Below, piece by piece: positions 27,867-36,444 of a stretch of 64,000 bases of DNA. The stretch is from Gottfriedia luciferensis (lineage in GTDB: Bacteria > Bacillota > Bacilli > Bacillales > Bacillaceae_G). The stretch covers positions 248,001 to 312,000 of the forward strand of contig NZ_MDKC01000002.1 of NCBI RefSeq assembly GCF_001712755.1, written 5' to 3'. Under the pieces are notes generated by a model. That model saw only the letters and a program-made list of their open reading frames with translations, was not told the DNA's origin and did no database searches. Position 1 is the stretch's first letter; every line of letters starts with the position of its first letter. The translations under genes and the position numbers were made by a program.

Positions 27867-27926
27867 ATTAGCTGCTTTATCTAAACCTTTAGGTTCTGCA
27901 ACTAAATTGCATTTTAATTAAATAAG
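27867..27926 (+). repeat. island repeat, possible degenerate copy 5
   Basis: TTAGCTGCTTTATC, CAACTAAATTGCA and TTAATTAAATAAG recall the family; TATGAT at 27933 lies 19 bases after the start of TTAATT, the same distance as the -10 in better copies. Confidence 0.35.
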
Positions 27927-27964
27927 AAACGATATGATATATAGAAGTCATAGAGGAGAAGTAC

Positions 27965-28207
27965 ATGACTATATTCGTGATCATCACCGCATTATTAACG
28001 TTTACAGGACAAATAAGTTTATCATTTAAAGGTAAGGAGTTTTATTATAATGAGACTTTCAGTGGGCATAGTCCTGAAATTATAGGTGCAATATTTGAAT
28101 CATTGATAAATTTATTGCCATGGTATTTAATGAAAGTAGTCATTTTGCTTTTTTGCGGTTCAATATTCATAGCATGTATGTGTTACTTAATATTAGTAAT
28201 TTTATAA
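27965..28207 (+). CDS. small two-TM membrane protein, paralogue of 36511-36735
   Basis: 80 residues, hydrophobic at about 3-18 and 49-78. The second helix carries the pattern LLPWY-x2-K-x2-I-x4-G-x2-FI shared with the protein at 36511-36735, so the two are diverged paralogues in one island. GAGGAGAAG precedes ATG 27965. Function unknown; the cassette-like context hints at a membrane immunity protein. Confidence 0.7.
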   Translation: MTIFVIITALLTFTGQISLSFKGKEFYYNETFSGHSPEIIGAIFESLINLLPWYLMKVVILLFCGSIFIACMCYLILVIL

Positions 28208-28295
28208 GTTATGATTGTTGTAATTAAGTTGATCAAAATGAGTTGCCTCGGCAGCTCTATTTTTATTCAACAAAATGGCAGTCTAGTTCAATAAG
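28207..28295 (+). repeat. island repeat, copy 6
   Basis: Hairpin GAGTTGCCTCGGCAGCTC with a T run, then TTATTCAACAAAATGGCAG and CTAGTTCAATAAG; the left palindrome is degenerate. Confidence 0.75.
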
Positions 28296-28390
28296 AAACA
28301 AGGTATTTAAAGAAGATTTATAGAAACAAGATAATAGGAAGAATTTTAATGAGAATCTTCTCTTACAAATAAAATAGGAGTAAATCGATC

Positions 28391-28732
28391 ATGAAATTGC
28401 GAGGTATTCTTTTAACTATAATTGCTTTGACTTTATTATTTACAGGATATAGAGTTTTTTCTTCTACATACAAACCAGTAAATAATAGTACAACTTTCTC
28501 TGCTAAAGTAATAGATAAAATACAATCAAAAGATAAATATATCATTGAGGTAGTAGATGTTAATAACAATGATCGAACAGGAAAAGTAATTGTAAATGAT
28601 GAAAATGTCTGGAATTTGATTGAAAATAAACGAGAATATTTTATGGTAGTAAACTATAAATCAAGTAAAATGTATACTCCTATATTCAGTGAAGGAAAAG
28701 CAACGTTACAACAGATTGAAATTGTTAAATAA
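28391..28732 (+). CDS. membrane-anchored or secreted small protein, unknown
   Basis: 113 residues: one N-terminal TM or signal segment (about 5-22, LLTIIALTLLFTGY) and a soluble beta-rich remainder (STTFSAKVIDKIQSKDKYII, KVIVNDENVW) that resembles a small OB-like or DUF3221-type extracytoplasmic domain; that assignment is tentative. TAGGAGTAA precedes ATG 28391. Bounded by repeat copies on both sides. Confidence 0.65.
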   Translation: MKLRGILLTIIALTLLFTGYRVFSSTYKPVNNSTTFSAKVIDKIQSKDKYIIEVVDVNNNDRTGKVIVNDENVWNLIENKREYFMVVNYKSSKMYTPIFSEGKATLQQIEIVK

Positions 28733-28780
28733 ACTGGAATTGAATTTTAAATCTTATTCAATATTAATAAATATTTACAA

Positions 28781-28872
28781 TCTTATGTAACCAACACAAT
28801 GCATTAGTTGAAGATCAAGAACAGCCAAAGGCTGTTCTTTTTTATTAAAGTAAATGGCAGATTAGTGAAATA
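28781..28872 (+). repeat. island repeat, copy 7 (well preserved)
   Basis: Left palindrome CACAATGCATTAGTTGAAG, terminator hairpin AACAGCCAAAGGCTGTT with T6, right box AAATGGCAGATTAGTGAAAT. Its middle is almost identical to copy 11 at 32223. Confidence 0.9.
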
Positions 28873-28952
28873 TGGATAGGCTAAAAAAAGAAACAAATAA
28901 TGTTTTTTATCAAGTACAATATAGTTAAACATTACCTTTTAGGAGGAAGTAA

Positions 28953-29513
28953 ATGGAGCTATTAAATAGAACTCTAAATGGACTGAAAAAAAGACTTGAA
29001 AAAGCTAACACAATTTATATCCAACATACTGAAGGAATCGTTTACGAAGTTACTTGTGATTTCAAAGCATCAGCATCTGAAAAAGCTTTAAAATTATTTG
29101 AGGATCAAACAGGCTATACGCTACCACAAGATTATAAGGATTTTTTAAAACTACATAATGGTTCAAGTCTGTTATATACATCTGAATATGGTGATGGTAT
29201 TGAATTATTTTCAATAGAATACACGTTGGAACTGTATGAAAGCTGGAAAGAACACTCAGCATTTGAACGTAATTTATTTGCAATTGGAACGTGTAAAGAT
29301 GGATATTTACTAATTGACGCAGATCTTTGTAAACCAACTCCTAATCGAGATGGGAATTATATACATTGGTTTATTGATGACGGGTCTGAAGAAGATGTAA
29401 TACCGTTGCATACTAATTTTGAGTTATGGTTAGATCGTATCATTGCGGCACAAGGTGATGATTACTGGAATTGGTCTATATTTTCGGCAGAAAACTATTA
29501 TAAATATAAATAA
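28953..29513 (+). CDS. SMI1/KNR4-family protein
   Basis: 186 residues. The SMI1/KNR4 signature is clear: KLFEDQTGYTLPQDYKDFLK, LHNGSSLLYTSEYGDGIELF, LFAIGTCKDGYLLIDAD and a C-terminal FELWLDRIIAAQGDDYWNW. These domains serve as immunity proteins against diverse polymorphic toxins and occur in Bacillus as multiple dispersed copies. Ribosome binding site TAGGAGGAAG before ATG 28953. It is the intact relative of the frameshifted gene at 13311. No toxin gene is beside it. Confidence 0.88.
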   Translation: MELLNRTLNGLKKRLEKANTIYIQHTEGIVYEVTCDFKASASEKALKLFEDQTGYTLPQDYKDFLKLHNGSSLLYTSEYGDGIELFSIEYTLELYESWKEHSAFERNLFAIGTCKDGYLLIDADLCKPTPNRDGNYIHWFIDDGSEEDVIPLHTNFELWLDRIIAAQGDDYWNWSIFSAENYYKYK

Positions 29514-29516
29514 GTT

Positions 29517-29580
29517 TCTTATTCTACTAAAACAATGATTTAGTTCAAAAAGGTATTGTTTTTATTGTGAGCGGTATATT
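29517..29580 (+). repeat. island repeat, copy 8 (degenerate)
   Basis: TTATTCTACTAAAACAATGA, TTTAGTTCAA and a T-rich centre; the right box is largely lost. Confidence 0.5.
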
Positions 29581-29639
29581 AAAACTACTTTCGGTTGCTT
29601 TGGTAGAATTGACTGGTAAAGATAATTTAGGAGAATAAT

Positions 29640-29819
29640 ATGAACTTTTCACATCTTGCAGTTGCACCATTATATATTATTGTTTCATTAATTGGTTTAG
29701 GATATCTTATTTTTTGTTGGAAAGACAAAGGTTGTTTAAGTATGTTGTTCAAAATTTATTCCGTTTTACTCATAAGTATCTATTTTGTTGCACTTTATTT
29801 ATATATAACAGGAAAGTGA
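29640..29819 (+). CDS. tiny two-TM membrane protein
   Basis: 59 residues, short enough to be missed by standard calling. Two TM segments (PLYIIVSLIGLGYLIFCW and a second near 40-56) are joined by a basic loop (KDKGC). TTAGGAGAATAATA gives a good ribosome binding site. It ends 16 bases before the next gene, so the pair is probably one transcript; a membrane protein plus soluble acidic partner is plausible. Function unknown. Confidence 0.6.
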   Translation: MNFSHLAVAPLYIIVSLIGLGYLIFCWKDKGCLSMLFKIYSVLLISIYFVALYLYITGK

Positions 29820-29835
29820 CACAAAGGGGGAAGCT

Positions 29836-30297
29836 ATGAATTCAGAAATGTTAATACAATGGTATAAAAAACACAATATAGAAGACAGAACGATTAATGG
29901 ATTTTGGACATACCTTGATAACTGGAGGAACGAGGATTCCGATTTTGAATTTGAATTTGGAGATTTGGATAAAAGATTAATTGAATTAGAGGTTAAAAAA
30001 ATCCAGTTTACTCATATATTTAATTATAATGATTTTATTTATGTCCTTCTATGGATTTATTATAATGACGAAAATATAGGTTCATATAAATCTGTTTATA
30101 CACTGGATGGAGAATCTGAAGATGATATTCTTAATTTCGATGATAACAGGTTTATAAAAATTCTCGTTGAAACAACCAATAATTCAATAGAAATAGCAGA
30201 GAAGGCTTTAATGGAAGGGATTTCTAGCGAAGTGGTTGGAAAAATTTCTGGGTTGAAGTCTTCACTTATAGCCGATATCAAGAGTAAAGTCTCATAA
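29836..30297 (+). CDS. acidic soluble protein, paralogue of 37602-37940
   Basis: 153 residues. The N-terminal 100 residues match the protein at 37602 (IEDRTINGFWTYLDNWRNE against LEDETIKGFWENFNSWKEE, then the I-x2-SYKSVYTLDGE against V-x-EYRMVFEYETGE segment). It carries an extra helical C-terminus of about 50 residues. AAAGGGGGAAG precedes ATG 29836. No known family recalled; the duplicated, diverged copies in a repeat-punctuated island resemble immunity paralogues. Confidence 0.72.
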   Translation: MNSEMLIQWYKKHNIEDRTINGFWTYLDNWRNEDSDFEFEFGDLDKRLIELEVKKIQFTHIFNYNDFIYVLLWIYYNDENIGSYKSVYTLDGESEDDILNFDDNRFIKILVETTNNSIEIAEKALMEGISSEVVGKISGLKSSLIADIKSKVS

Positions 30298-30301
30298 AAA
30301 T

Positions 30302-30393
30302 CCCTATTCAACGAACGCATGGTTTAGTTGAAGAAAACGAGTTGCTAGCAGCTCGTTTTTTTATTTAACAAAATGGCAGGTTAGTTACATAAG
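30302..30393 (+). repeat. island repeat, copy 9 (well preserved)
   Basis: CTATTCAACGAACGCATG, GTTTAGTTGAAG, hairpin ACGAGTTGCTAGCAGCTCGT followed by T7, right box AAATGGCAGGTTAGTTACAT. Confidence 0.9.
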
Positions 30394-30399
30394 GAATGA

Positions 30400-30405
30400 T
30401 ATAAT
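30400..30405 (+). promoter_or_regulatory. candidate -10 linked to repeat copy 9
   Basis: TATAAT lies exactly 19 bases after the first T of TTAG in the right box. Copies 10, 11 (31589) and 17 show TAAAAT at the same distance. No good -35 is seen. Confidence 0.5.
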
Positions 30406-30460
30406 TACGTTATTAGTACCAATGATTTTAAATAAAACATCTTTGAGTGGGGAATTAAAA

Positions 30461-31036
30461 ATGAGCGTATCAACAGAAAACAAACAGATTGCTAAATTTG
30501 CACTAAAAGTATTTGGAGGTAAGCCTAAAGTTAATAAATATTGGGATGACAATAAAGCAAGTTCAATTGACATACTGTTTTCTAAAGATACTCAATTTGA
30601 CGATAATGTATTTGCTTTTGCTACTCTTGGTCTTTCCGATTTTTCTATTGGTTATGAAAATTATGAATTGCCGCTAAGAGTTGAATTAGTGGGAGCAAGT
30701 GAATTTGAATGTTTCCCAAATCTACTGAGTTCCTGTGCGTTTTACATTATCAATTCTAATTATAAATGTTTCCCAGGAGCAATATTTGAGAATGTAGTTA
30801 GTATGTATTTGCCTCATAGTGACATGAAGCATATTTTATTTGTTAATCCTTATTTATGGGAAAATAAATTAGAAACATTAAATTTCGAGAAAAAGAAAGT
30901 TACTTGGTTAATGATTGCTCCTATTTCAAAAGAAGAAAAAAATTATGCAGAAGAATATGGAATAGAAGCTTTAGAAACTTTATTCGAAGAGAAACAAATC
31001 AATATTTTTGACTTGGAGCGCAATTCTTCAATCTAA
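30461..31036 (+). CDS. suppressor-of-fused (SUFU) domain protein
   Basis: 191 residues closely following bacterial SUFU proteins: TLGLSDFSIGYENYELPLRV, ELVGASEFECFPNLLSSCAF, YKCFPGAIFENVVSMY, MKHILFVNPYLWE, VTWLMIAPISKEE and the C-terminal EEKQINIFDLER. In bacteria this domain is an immunity protein of polymorphic toxin systems. ATG 30461 is preferred over 30422 because GTGGGGA lies just upstream. Single cassette between repeat copies 9 and 10. Confidence 0.88.
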   Translation: MSVSTENKQIAKFALKVFGGKPKVNKYWDDNKASSIDILFSKDTQFDDNVFAFATLGLSDFSIGYENYELPLRVELVGASEFECFPNLLSSCAFYIINSNYKCFPGAIFENVVSMYLPHSDMKHILFVNPYLWENKLETLNFEKKKVTWLMIAPISKEEKNYAEEYGIEALETLFEEKQINIFDLERNSSI

Positions 31037-31039
31037 ATC

Positions 31040-31130
31040 CTTATTGAACTAAAGCATGCTTGAGGTGAATATCAGCTATCAATTCAGTTAGCTTTTTTTA
31101 TTCTACAAAATGGCAGTTTAGCTGAATAAG
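31040..31130 (+). repeat. island repeat, copy 10
   Basis: CTTATTGAACTAAAGCATGC, TTGAGGTGAA, a weak AGCTATC/GTTAGCT hairpin with T7, TTCTACAAAATGGCAG and TTTAGCTGAATAAGG; TAAAAT follows at 31137-31142, 19 bases after TTAG. Confidence 0.85.
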
Positions 31131-31201
31131 GAATAATAAAATATGTTACTATTATGAAGTAATTAATGTTCTAATTTAAAAGTTCGAGAGAGGTAGTTTT
31201 A

Positions 31202-31552
31202 GTGAAAAAAGCTTTTTATTTAATTTATTTTTTACCGATTCCTTTTTTTACTACATGGTTTGACTTGAACAGAGTTCCGTATACATCTTATTTTTTATTA
31301 TTTGCAACTCTTATTCTGGCGTTACTGCTAGTTCGATTAAGAATGAGTCGCTTTTTCATAGTAAATGCACTCGTGCTTTTATTATCTATTATTTTAGTGA
31401 AAATTTTTATACCAGAAGATGGTCCATATAAAATAATTGAAAGAAATTTTTCTCCAATTTTCTATTTTATATTATATTTTCTAGGTCAATTATTTATTAG
31501 GTTTATATTTCACGTTATAGCTATCAATAAATCAGTGACAAAAGTGCAGTAA
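31202..31552 (+). CDS. small polytopic membrane protein, unknown
   Basis: 116 residues with about four hydrophobic segments (4-20, 28-45, 52-68, 85-107) and few charged residues. GTG start at 31202 after GAGAGGTAG. No family recognised. One gene per repeat interval, as elsewhere in the island. Confidence 0.65.
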   Translation: MKKAFYLIYFLPIPFFTTWFDLNRVPYTSYFLLFATLILALLLVRLRMSRFFIVNALVLLLSIILVKIFIPEDGPYKIIERNFSPIFYFILYFLGQLFIRFIFHVIAINKSVTKVQ

Positions 31553-31588
31553 TTTTAATTCCTTTAAATTTAAAACCAAGAGTTTGAA

Positions 31589-31680
31589 GCTATACAACTA
31601 AAGCAGTGCGATAGTTGTAGATCAAGATCTGTTTCGGCAGTTCTTAATTTATTATATTAAGAGGAAGTTTAGTTCAAGTG
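31589..31680 (+). repeat. island repeat, copy 11a
   Basis: TATACAACTAAAGCAGTGCG, ATAGTTGTAGATCA, a CTGTTTCGGCAG hairpin, and right box GGAAGTTTAGTTCAAG; TAAAAT at 31688-31693 lies 19 bases after TTAG. Confidence 0.75.
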
Positions 31681-31735
31681 TAAATGATAAAATAAATTTA
31701 AAATTATTATAAATTAATTAGGAGATTAATATTTA

Positions 31736-32203
31736 ATGCCATTAATCCATGATTTTTATTTAGTACCAAAGGATGTAACATTAAAAAATGATATAATTGG
31801 TTACATGGATTCTATAATAGAATTTGGAGTAGCTCACGTTAAAATACAGGATGAACTTATTCTGTATATGAATGATACGATAAGTTGGGTACCATCAAAA
31901 AGAACACCTTTTACAAAGGGATTTAATGAAATGGGTCTAGATTATTACGGAATTACGATTTTCGATGAAAACTCAACAACTATTTTAAAAGACGTTCTAC
32001 TTGGGTGGAGAATGATATTTGCTAGTGCTCCGAAAGTATTAATCTTAACAGGTATGTACGTTGAAGGTGATCATGAAGAAGATGGAGAGTACGAGAAAAT
32101 TACTTTTAATCAAGATGAAGTTCTTCAACAATTGGATGCTTTAATCGCACTAATTGTTGAAGTCGAAAAGCATAGTCATAAAATTTATCATATAGGAATT
32201 TAA
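31736..32203 (+). CDS. conserved hypothetical protein (cassette gene)
   Basis: 155 residues, soluble and acidic. Recognisable stretches are LIHDFYLVPKDVTLKNDIIG, ISWVPSKRTPFTKGFNEMG, LDYYGITIFDENST and a C-terminal helix (QDEVLQQLDALIALIVEVEK). I do not recognise a named family. AGGAGATTAATATTTA precedes ATG 31736. Its position between two repeat copies among immunity-type genes is the only functional hint. Confidence 0.7.
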   Translation: MPLIHDFYLVPKDVTLKNDIIGYMDSIIEFGVAHVKIQDELILYMNDTISWVPSKRTPFTKGFNEMGLDYYGITIFDENSTTILKDVLLGWRMIFASAPKVLILTGMYVEGDHEEDGEYEKITFNQDEVLQQLDALIALIVEVEKHSHKIYHIGI

Positions 32204-32222
32204 AATTCAAAATAAAACTAAA

Positions 32223-32315
32223 TCTTATTCAACTAACGTATGCAATAGTTAAAGATTAAGAGCAGCCAAAGGCTGTTCTTTTTTATTAAAATAAATGGCA
32301 GATTAGTTGAATAAG
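32223..32315 (+). repeat. island repeat, copy 11b (reference-quality)
   Basis: The clearest copy: left end CTTATTCAACTAACGTATGC, AATAGTTAAAGA, hairpin GAGCAGCCAAAGGCTGTTC with T6, right end GGCAGATTAGTTGAATAAG. The outer TTATTCAACTAA and TTAGTTGAATAA are exact inverted repeats. Confidence 0.95.
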
Positions 32316-32374
32316 AAGAACAGTAATCTTTATGATATCTTATCATTATATGAACATCTTGGGGGATAACATTT

Positions 32375-33238
32375 ATGAAGAATTTTAAGCCAACGTTTTA
32401 CAAAAATGTTGATGAAATCGCAGGTGAAAACGATTTTTTTAAGATTAGCATAGATTATAATGGGAATCTGGTTTTGCTAACAGTAAAGCAAGAGAAGGGA
32501 AAATATCTATATAAAATTTTTCATTTTATAAATGGAGAAATAAGAATAATTGAAATCCCTTCTGTTTCTTACTCTTTTGAATTTGCACAACCAATTGAGG
32601 AAAATTGGTTACTGGTTAGTTCACGAACTGACGATGACGAATGTCTAATTAACAATGCAACTATTTATGACGTTCAAGGCAACGCTTTGGAAACTTTCTC
32701 ATTTGGCGATGCCATTGAAGATGTGCAAACTACTAAAAACTCAGATATTTGGGTGAGTTATTTTGATGAAAATATGGATTATGGATTAAGATGCTTTGAT
32801 ACTCAAGGATCACAAACCTTTAATTATATAGATTTTGTTAAACAATCAAATAATGAAGTTCCTTTTATTGCTGATTGCTATGCTTTAAATGTTACTTCAA
32901 ATGAAACAGTTTTTATTTACTATTACTCGAAATTTCCTTTAGTTAAAATTGAAAAAGATAAAGATACTTATGAAATATTTAAAAATATTCCCATTCGAGG
33001 CAGCCATGCATTTGCTATCAAGAATGATTTTGCTTTGTTTAGTCATGATTATGGTAGAAAAGGTGAGGTATATTTATATTCGTTACAAAATAGGAGTAAG
33101 AATCTATTTTATACTCTGGATCAAGAGGGTAAATCTCTAAACTATGATTATGCTAAAGGTAGAGATAATAAATTATTCTTAACAAAGGATAAAGATATTT
33201 ATCTAGTAGATATAGAAAATATATTAAGTGTAATTTAA
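32375..33238 (+). CDS. conserved hypothetical, probable beta-propeller-like protein
   Basis: 287 residues, no signal peptide. Short repeating strand patterns (FFKISIDYNGNLVLLTV, NWLLVSSRTDDDE, SDIWVSYFDENMDYGLRCFD, KNDFALFSHDYGRKGEVYLY, DNKLFLTKDKDIYLVDIENI) resemble successive propeller blades. Function unknown; Bacillus genomes carry such proteins in accessory immunity-like contexts. Ribosome binding site TTGGGGGAT before ATG 32375. Bounded by repeat copies. Confidence 0.7.
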   Translation: MKNFKPTFYKNVDEIAGENDFFKISIDYNGNLVLLTVKQEKGKYLYKIFHFINGEIRIIEIPSVSYSFEFAQPIEENWLLVSSRTDDDECLINNATIYDVQGNALETFSFGDAIEDVQTTKNSDIWVSYFDENMDYGLRCFDTQGSQTFNYIDFVKQSNNEVPFIADCYALNVTSNETVFIYYYSKFPLVKIEKDKDTYEIFKNIPIRGSHAFAIKNDFALFSHDYGRKGEVYLYSLQNRSKNLFYTLDQEGKSLNYDYAKGRDNKLFLTKDKDIYLVDIENILSVI

Positions 33239-33268
33239 ATTGAAGTTTTCTAAAGAGTAAATGAACTA

Positions 33269-33345
33269 TTTCTTACTCAACTAACGCACTGCGTTAGCCA
33301 TCCATGAATCCTCAGATTCACAACAGTGAATGGTAGTTTATTTCG
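33269..33345 (+). repeat. island repeat, copy 12
   Basis: Left end TTACTCAACTAACGCACTGC and GTTAG are well kept; the centre has the different hairpin TGAATCCTCAGATTCA and the right box is degenerate (TGAATGGTAGTTTATTTCG). Confidence 0.7.
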
Positions 33346-33457
33346 TACTCCCAAGGTAGTTGTATTAGGATCCTGTATCCAAAGTTGGAGCTTCAAAAAA
33401 TATCCTTGAGTACCTTGAGTTTCATCATAGTTAAACAATAAGTGAGGTAAATAATTT

Positions 33458-34069
33458 ATGGAATATCCAATAATGGAACCACCATTTGAAATAAAATCTT
33501 TTAGGGAATTAAGTGCTAAAGAATCGAAGGCACTTTTAAATTGGTTTGAGAGTCAAATACCTGTACGTCTAGATTTATTACAAAAAGCAATAAAACATAC
33601 GACCGATGATTCAACTGAATTTCTAGATTTTAGTCCCTTATCATTGATACCATTGTGGCGTTGGTTCTTAGACCAAATTGAAATTAAGGAAAAGACACAA
33701 GAAGAAATCATGATCGAGAAATTGAATATTCCTGAACAACTTCGAAACATAATTGAAATAGAGACGCAAGAATTAAGTGTTGGAACACAAATTCTTGCGA
33801 TGGATATTGCAATTTATACTGCCGAGGTATTAATAAGAAGTAATTCAGAAATAAAATGGGGAAGAATTAGAAAACCCAAGAGTTCTATAGATGTAAATCG
33901 TCCAGTTCTAATTAGTAATTCGTCTAAGGTGGTAATAAACCCGACTAATCAAATTAGCAATCTGACAGAGCGAATGGTGGAAATTGGAAATACTAACGAA
34001 AGAATACTTAAAGAAAAATATGAATCATGGGTTTATTTTTTCAGTAATAACCATTTAAAAGAATATTGA
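33458..34069 (+). CDS. conserved hypothetical protein (cassette gene)
   Basis: 203 residues, soluble. It opens with YPIMEPPFEIKSFRELSAKE, then an SLIPLWRWFLDQIE segment, a helical middle (AMDIAIYTAEVLIRSNSEIK) and INPTNQISNLTERM near the C-terminus. I do not recognise a named family; the layout resembles hypothetical genes found among Bacillus immunity paralogues. AGTGAGGTAA precedes ATG 33458. Confidence 0.7.
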   Translation: MEYPIMEPPFEIKSFRELSAKESKALLNWFESQIPVRLDLLQKAIKHTTDDSTEFLDFSPLSLIPLWRWFLDQIEIKEKTQEEIMIEKLNIPEQLRNIIEIETQELSVGTQILAMDIAIYTAEVLIRSNSEIKWGRIRKPKSSIDVNRPVLISNSSKVVINPTNQISNLTERMVEIGNTNERILKEKYESWVYFFSNNHLKEY

Positions 34070-34494
34070 ATAACTTTTATTAAATTTTAAAAATGTTGAT
34101 TATTGCAAAAGAAAAAGGCATTTATTTCTAAATAAAAACAAGCTGAAAGACCGCATTTATTACTTGCTGTCTTTTTTAATATTTAATTGAATATGATATA
34201 GTCATTTTTTATGATTTAAATAGTAATCTTATTATATTTTAATCACTTCCGATGCAGCTAAATTTCTTTTGTTTATATGACCTATTATTTTTCTCAGAAA
34301 AAGCAGGATGCCACTAACTATTTTGCCAAAAATAAAAGTGACTGCTCATACACTCCTTAAACTAATGGAATGCGATACTTCAATAGAAGATCGCATTTTC
34401 TAATTCAACAAAAATGGAAGGTTAGTTGAACAAGGAAATTCAAATTAAATGTTGAATTTATAAAATTAAAAGAAGTAATAGGTGGATAAAGTAT
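34070..34494. other. intergenic region with a weak terminator and repeat copy 13
   Basis: 425 bases without a gene. AAAGAC (34146-34151) can pair with GTCTTT (34169-34174) ahead of a T run, a likely weak terminator. Repeat copy 13 lies at 34355-34435. Confidence 0.5.
34355..34435 (+). repeat. island repeat, copy 13
   Basis: CCTTAAACTAATGGAATGCG, ACTTCAATAGAAGATCGC, then CTAATTCAACAAAAATGGAA and GGTTAGTTGAACAAGG. Confidence 0.75.
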
Positions 34495-35499
34495 ATGAGT
34501 GATAAATTCAAAGAAATAGTAAACTGGGTAGAGAATATAAATGTTCGAAATCGAAGTTCTGCTTCAGCTTTAATAATCATGAAAGATAATAATATAGTGC
34601 TAGAAAATTATAATGGTTTTCATAGTAATTCTGATAATTCTATACCTGTAACATTAACATCTAAGTTCAATGTTGCTTCAGCAAGGAAATGTTATTTAGA
34701 ATTAGCAGTTGCGTTTGCACTATATGAAGGGAAAATTAAAAGCCTTGATGATTATGCAATCGAATATTTTGATGAACTAGATGAAAAAATACTTGGAAAA
34801 ACAACAATAAGACATTTAGTTACACATTCACATGGCTTGAATGAGACAGATAATGGATCAGTTTTTAGAGAATTTGAACCAGGTCAAGGATGGGCATATA
34901 GAGGGATTAACATATTAATGATGACAAATCTCATAAAAAAACTGTATAACAAAAGCTTTCCATATCTTCTAAAAGAAAGGGTCTTTAGACCATTAGGATT
35001 TAAAGAAACTAGCTGGGAAACAAAAGAAAATGAGAGTTTAGTTAAAGTAATTGATAATCCTGACAAAAAAGCATCATTTAAATTAGGATATTCAAATGAT
35101 GGTTCCGAGTCTAACCTTCATGTCTCAACAAGAGAATTTGCATACTGGGGTAATCTTCATTTGAATAAAGGAAATCTAAATGGAAAACAGATAGTCCCCA
35201 ATGAAGTTATTGAAATAGCAACTCAAGTTCAAAATTTTAATAATAAAAATAAAGATTTACCACAAAATGGCTTGTTTTGGTATGTTCAAGATATTCCGAG
35301 GAAAAAGAGTGAGATTGGTGATAGAGTACCACAAGGATCTTATCAAATATTAGGAATAACAGGTCCAACTATTCTAGTAATACCTAAATATAATGTTGTT
35401 GTTGCTAAAATGTATAACAAAAGATATAACTATGGTGGAGATCATTATCTTTATTATTTAAAAGAATTCAGTAATATAGTAGCAGATGCTTTTAAGTAA
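34495..35499 (+). CDS. serine hydrolase of the class C beta-lactamase / PBP-like family
   Basis: 334 residues, no signal peptide, so probably cytoplasmic. The SxxK motif is SARK (Ser62-Lys65), the Tyr-x-Asn equivalent lies in WAYRGIN, and LGITGPT supplies the third motif region; TTIRHLVTHSHGLNE is a typical family stretch. These enzymes are esterases or peptidases more often than true beta-lactamases. AATAGGTGG precedes ATG 34495. Larger than the surrounding cassette genes but similarly bounded by repeat copies. Confidence 0.82.
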   Translation: MSDKFKEIVNWVENINVRNRSSASALIIMKDNNIVLENYNGFHSNSDNSIPVTLTSKFNVASARKCYLELAVAFALYEGKIKSLDDYAIEYFDELDEKILGKTTIRHLVTHSHGLNETDNGSVFREFEPGQGWAYRGINILMMTNLIKKLYNKSFPYLLKERVFRPLGFKETSWETKENESLVKVIDNPDKKASFKLGYSNDGSESNLHVSTREFAYWGNLHLNKGNLNGKQIVPNEVIEIATQVQNFNNKNKDLPQNGLFWYVQDIPRKKSEIGDRVPQGSYQILGITGPTILVIPKYNVVVAKMYNKRYNYGGDHYLYYLKEFSNIVADAFK

Positions 35500-35510
35500 T
35501 AGAGTAACAT

Positions 35511-35545
35511 TCTAATGTAACTTACGCAGTGCGTTTGTTGAATAA
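35511..35545 (+). repeat. island repeat, copy 14 (left half)
   Basis: TAACTTACGCAGTGCGTTTG then TTGAATAAAG; no hairpin or right box. It precedes the GC-rich gene at 35680. Confidence 0.6.
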
Positions 35546-35679
35546 AGAAGTTACATGAATAATTTTCCGATTCGCCCATTGATTAAATTGAAGTGTTCTA
35601 ATCAGTCATAAAGCTAGGGTTGCTATTATAGAAGAATGAACAAAATTGAAATTACCAAACTAGGACAAGGAGTGAAGTT

Positions 35680-36348
35680 ATGAAATTTCTGCTTACATCT
35701 GGAGGCATCAATAACAAAAGCATACTCGACGCGTTGGTAGATATGCTAGGCAAGCCAATTGCTGACTCCAACGCCCTGTGCATCCCCACTGCGATGTATG
35801 GACACCCTTGGGTTGGTCCTGGCGTCAAAGCTTGGGAGTTCATCAGTGGGAAAGAAGAAAATCCCATGGTCAGCCTCGGCTGGAAATCAGTCGGCGTGTT
35901 GGAGCTCACAGCGCTGCCAAGCATCGACGAAAACCGCTGGAAACCACTGCTTCAGGAGACAGATGTATTGCTGGTGTCAGGCGGTGACGCCCTATACCTG
36001 AACCACTGGATGCGTCAATCTGGGCTGGCAGATCTTGTACTGTCACTGAACTCAGTCTATGTGGGAATGAGTGCTGGGAGCATGGTGATGGGACCTAACA
36101 TAGGGGAATACTTCGTTGGCTGGACTCCGCCAAACGGTGATGATGAAACACTGGGACTGGTTGATTTTTCAATCTTTCCGCACCTAAATCACGAGATGCT
36201 GCCAGGAAACACCAGTGCTGCCGCAGAGAGATGGGCAGCAGGGATGCCGGGGCCGGCGTATGCGATTGACGATCATACCGCCATCAAAGTAATCGACGGA
36301 GAGGTTGAAGTTGTTTCCGAAGGGCATTGGAAACTGTTTTCGCCCTGA
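35680..36348 (+). CDS. peptidase E (S51) / class I glutamine amidotransferase-like protein, GC-rich and recently acquired
   Basis: 222 residues. The nucleophile elbow is GMSAGSMVM (Ser131), preceded by LLVSGGDALYLNHW and followed by FPHLNHEM and YAIDDHTAIKV, the pattern of S51 dipeptidase E, which splits Asp-X dipeptides. The gene stands out by composition: in the line starting at 35881 I count 35 G or C in 60, against 14 in 60 at 35221 in the preceding gene. It also uses codons such as CTG, GGC and CCG that are rare around it. AAGGAGTGAAG precedes ATG 35680. Incomplete island repeats lie on both sides. Horizontal acquisition from a higher-GC donor is the likely explanation. Confidence 0.88.
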   Translation: MKFLLTSGGINNKSILDALVDMLGKPIADSNALCIPTAMYGHPWVGPGVKAWEFISGKEENPMVSLGWKSVGVLELTALPSIDENRWKPLLQETDVLLVSGGDALYLNHWMRQSGLADLVLSLNSVYVGMSAGSMVMGPNIGEYFVGWTPPNGDDETLGLVDFSIFPHLNHEMLPGNTSAAAERWAAGMPGPAYAIDDHTAIKVIDGEVEVVSEGHWKLFSP

Positions 36349-36444
36349 TACTATTCCTCAGGAAACTGTTGCTAAATTAATATTGAAATAGATTGAGTTG
36401 CTCATTTTAACTTAAATAAGGATGGGCTATATTAAAAATTCATA

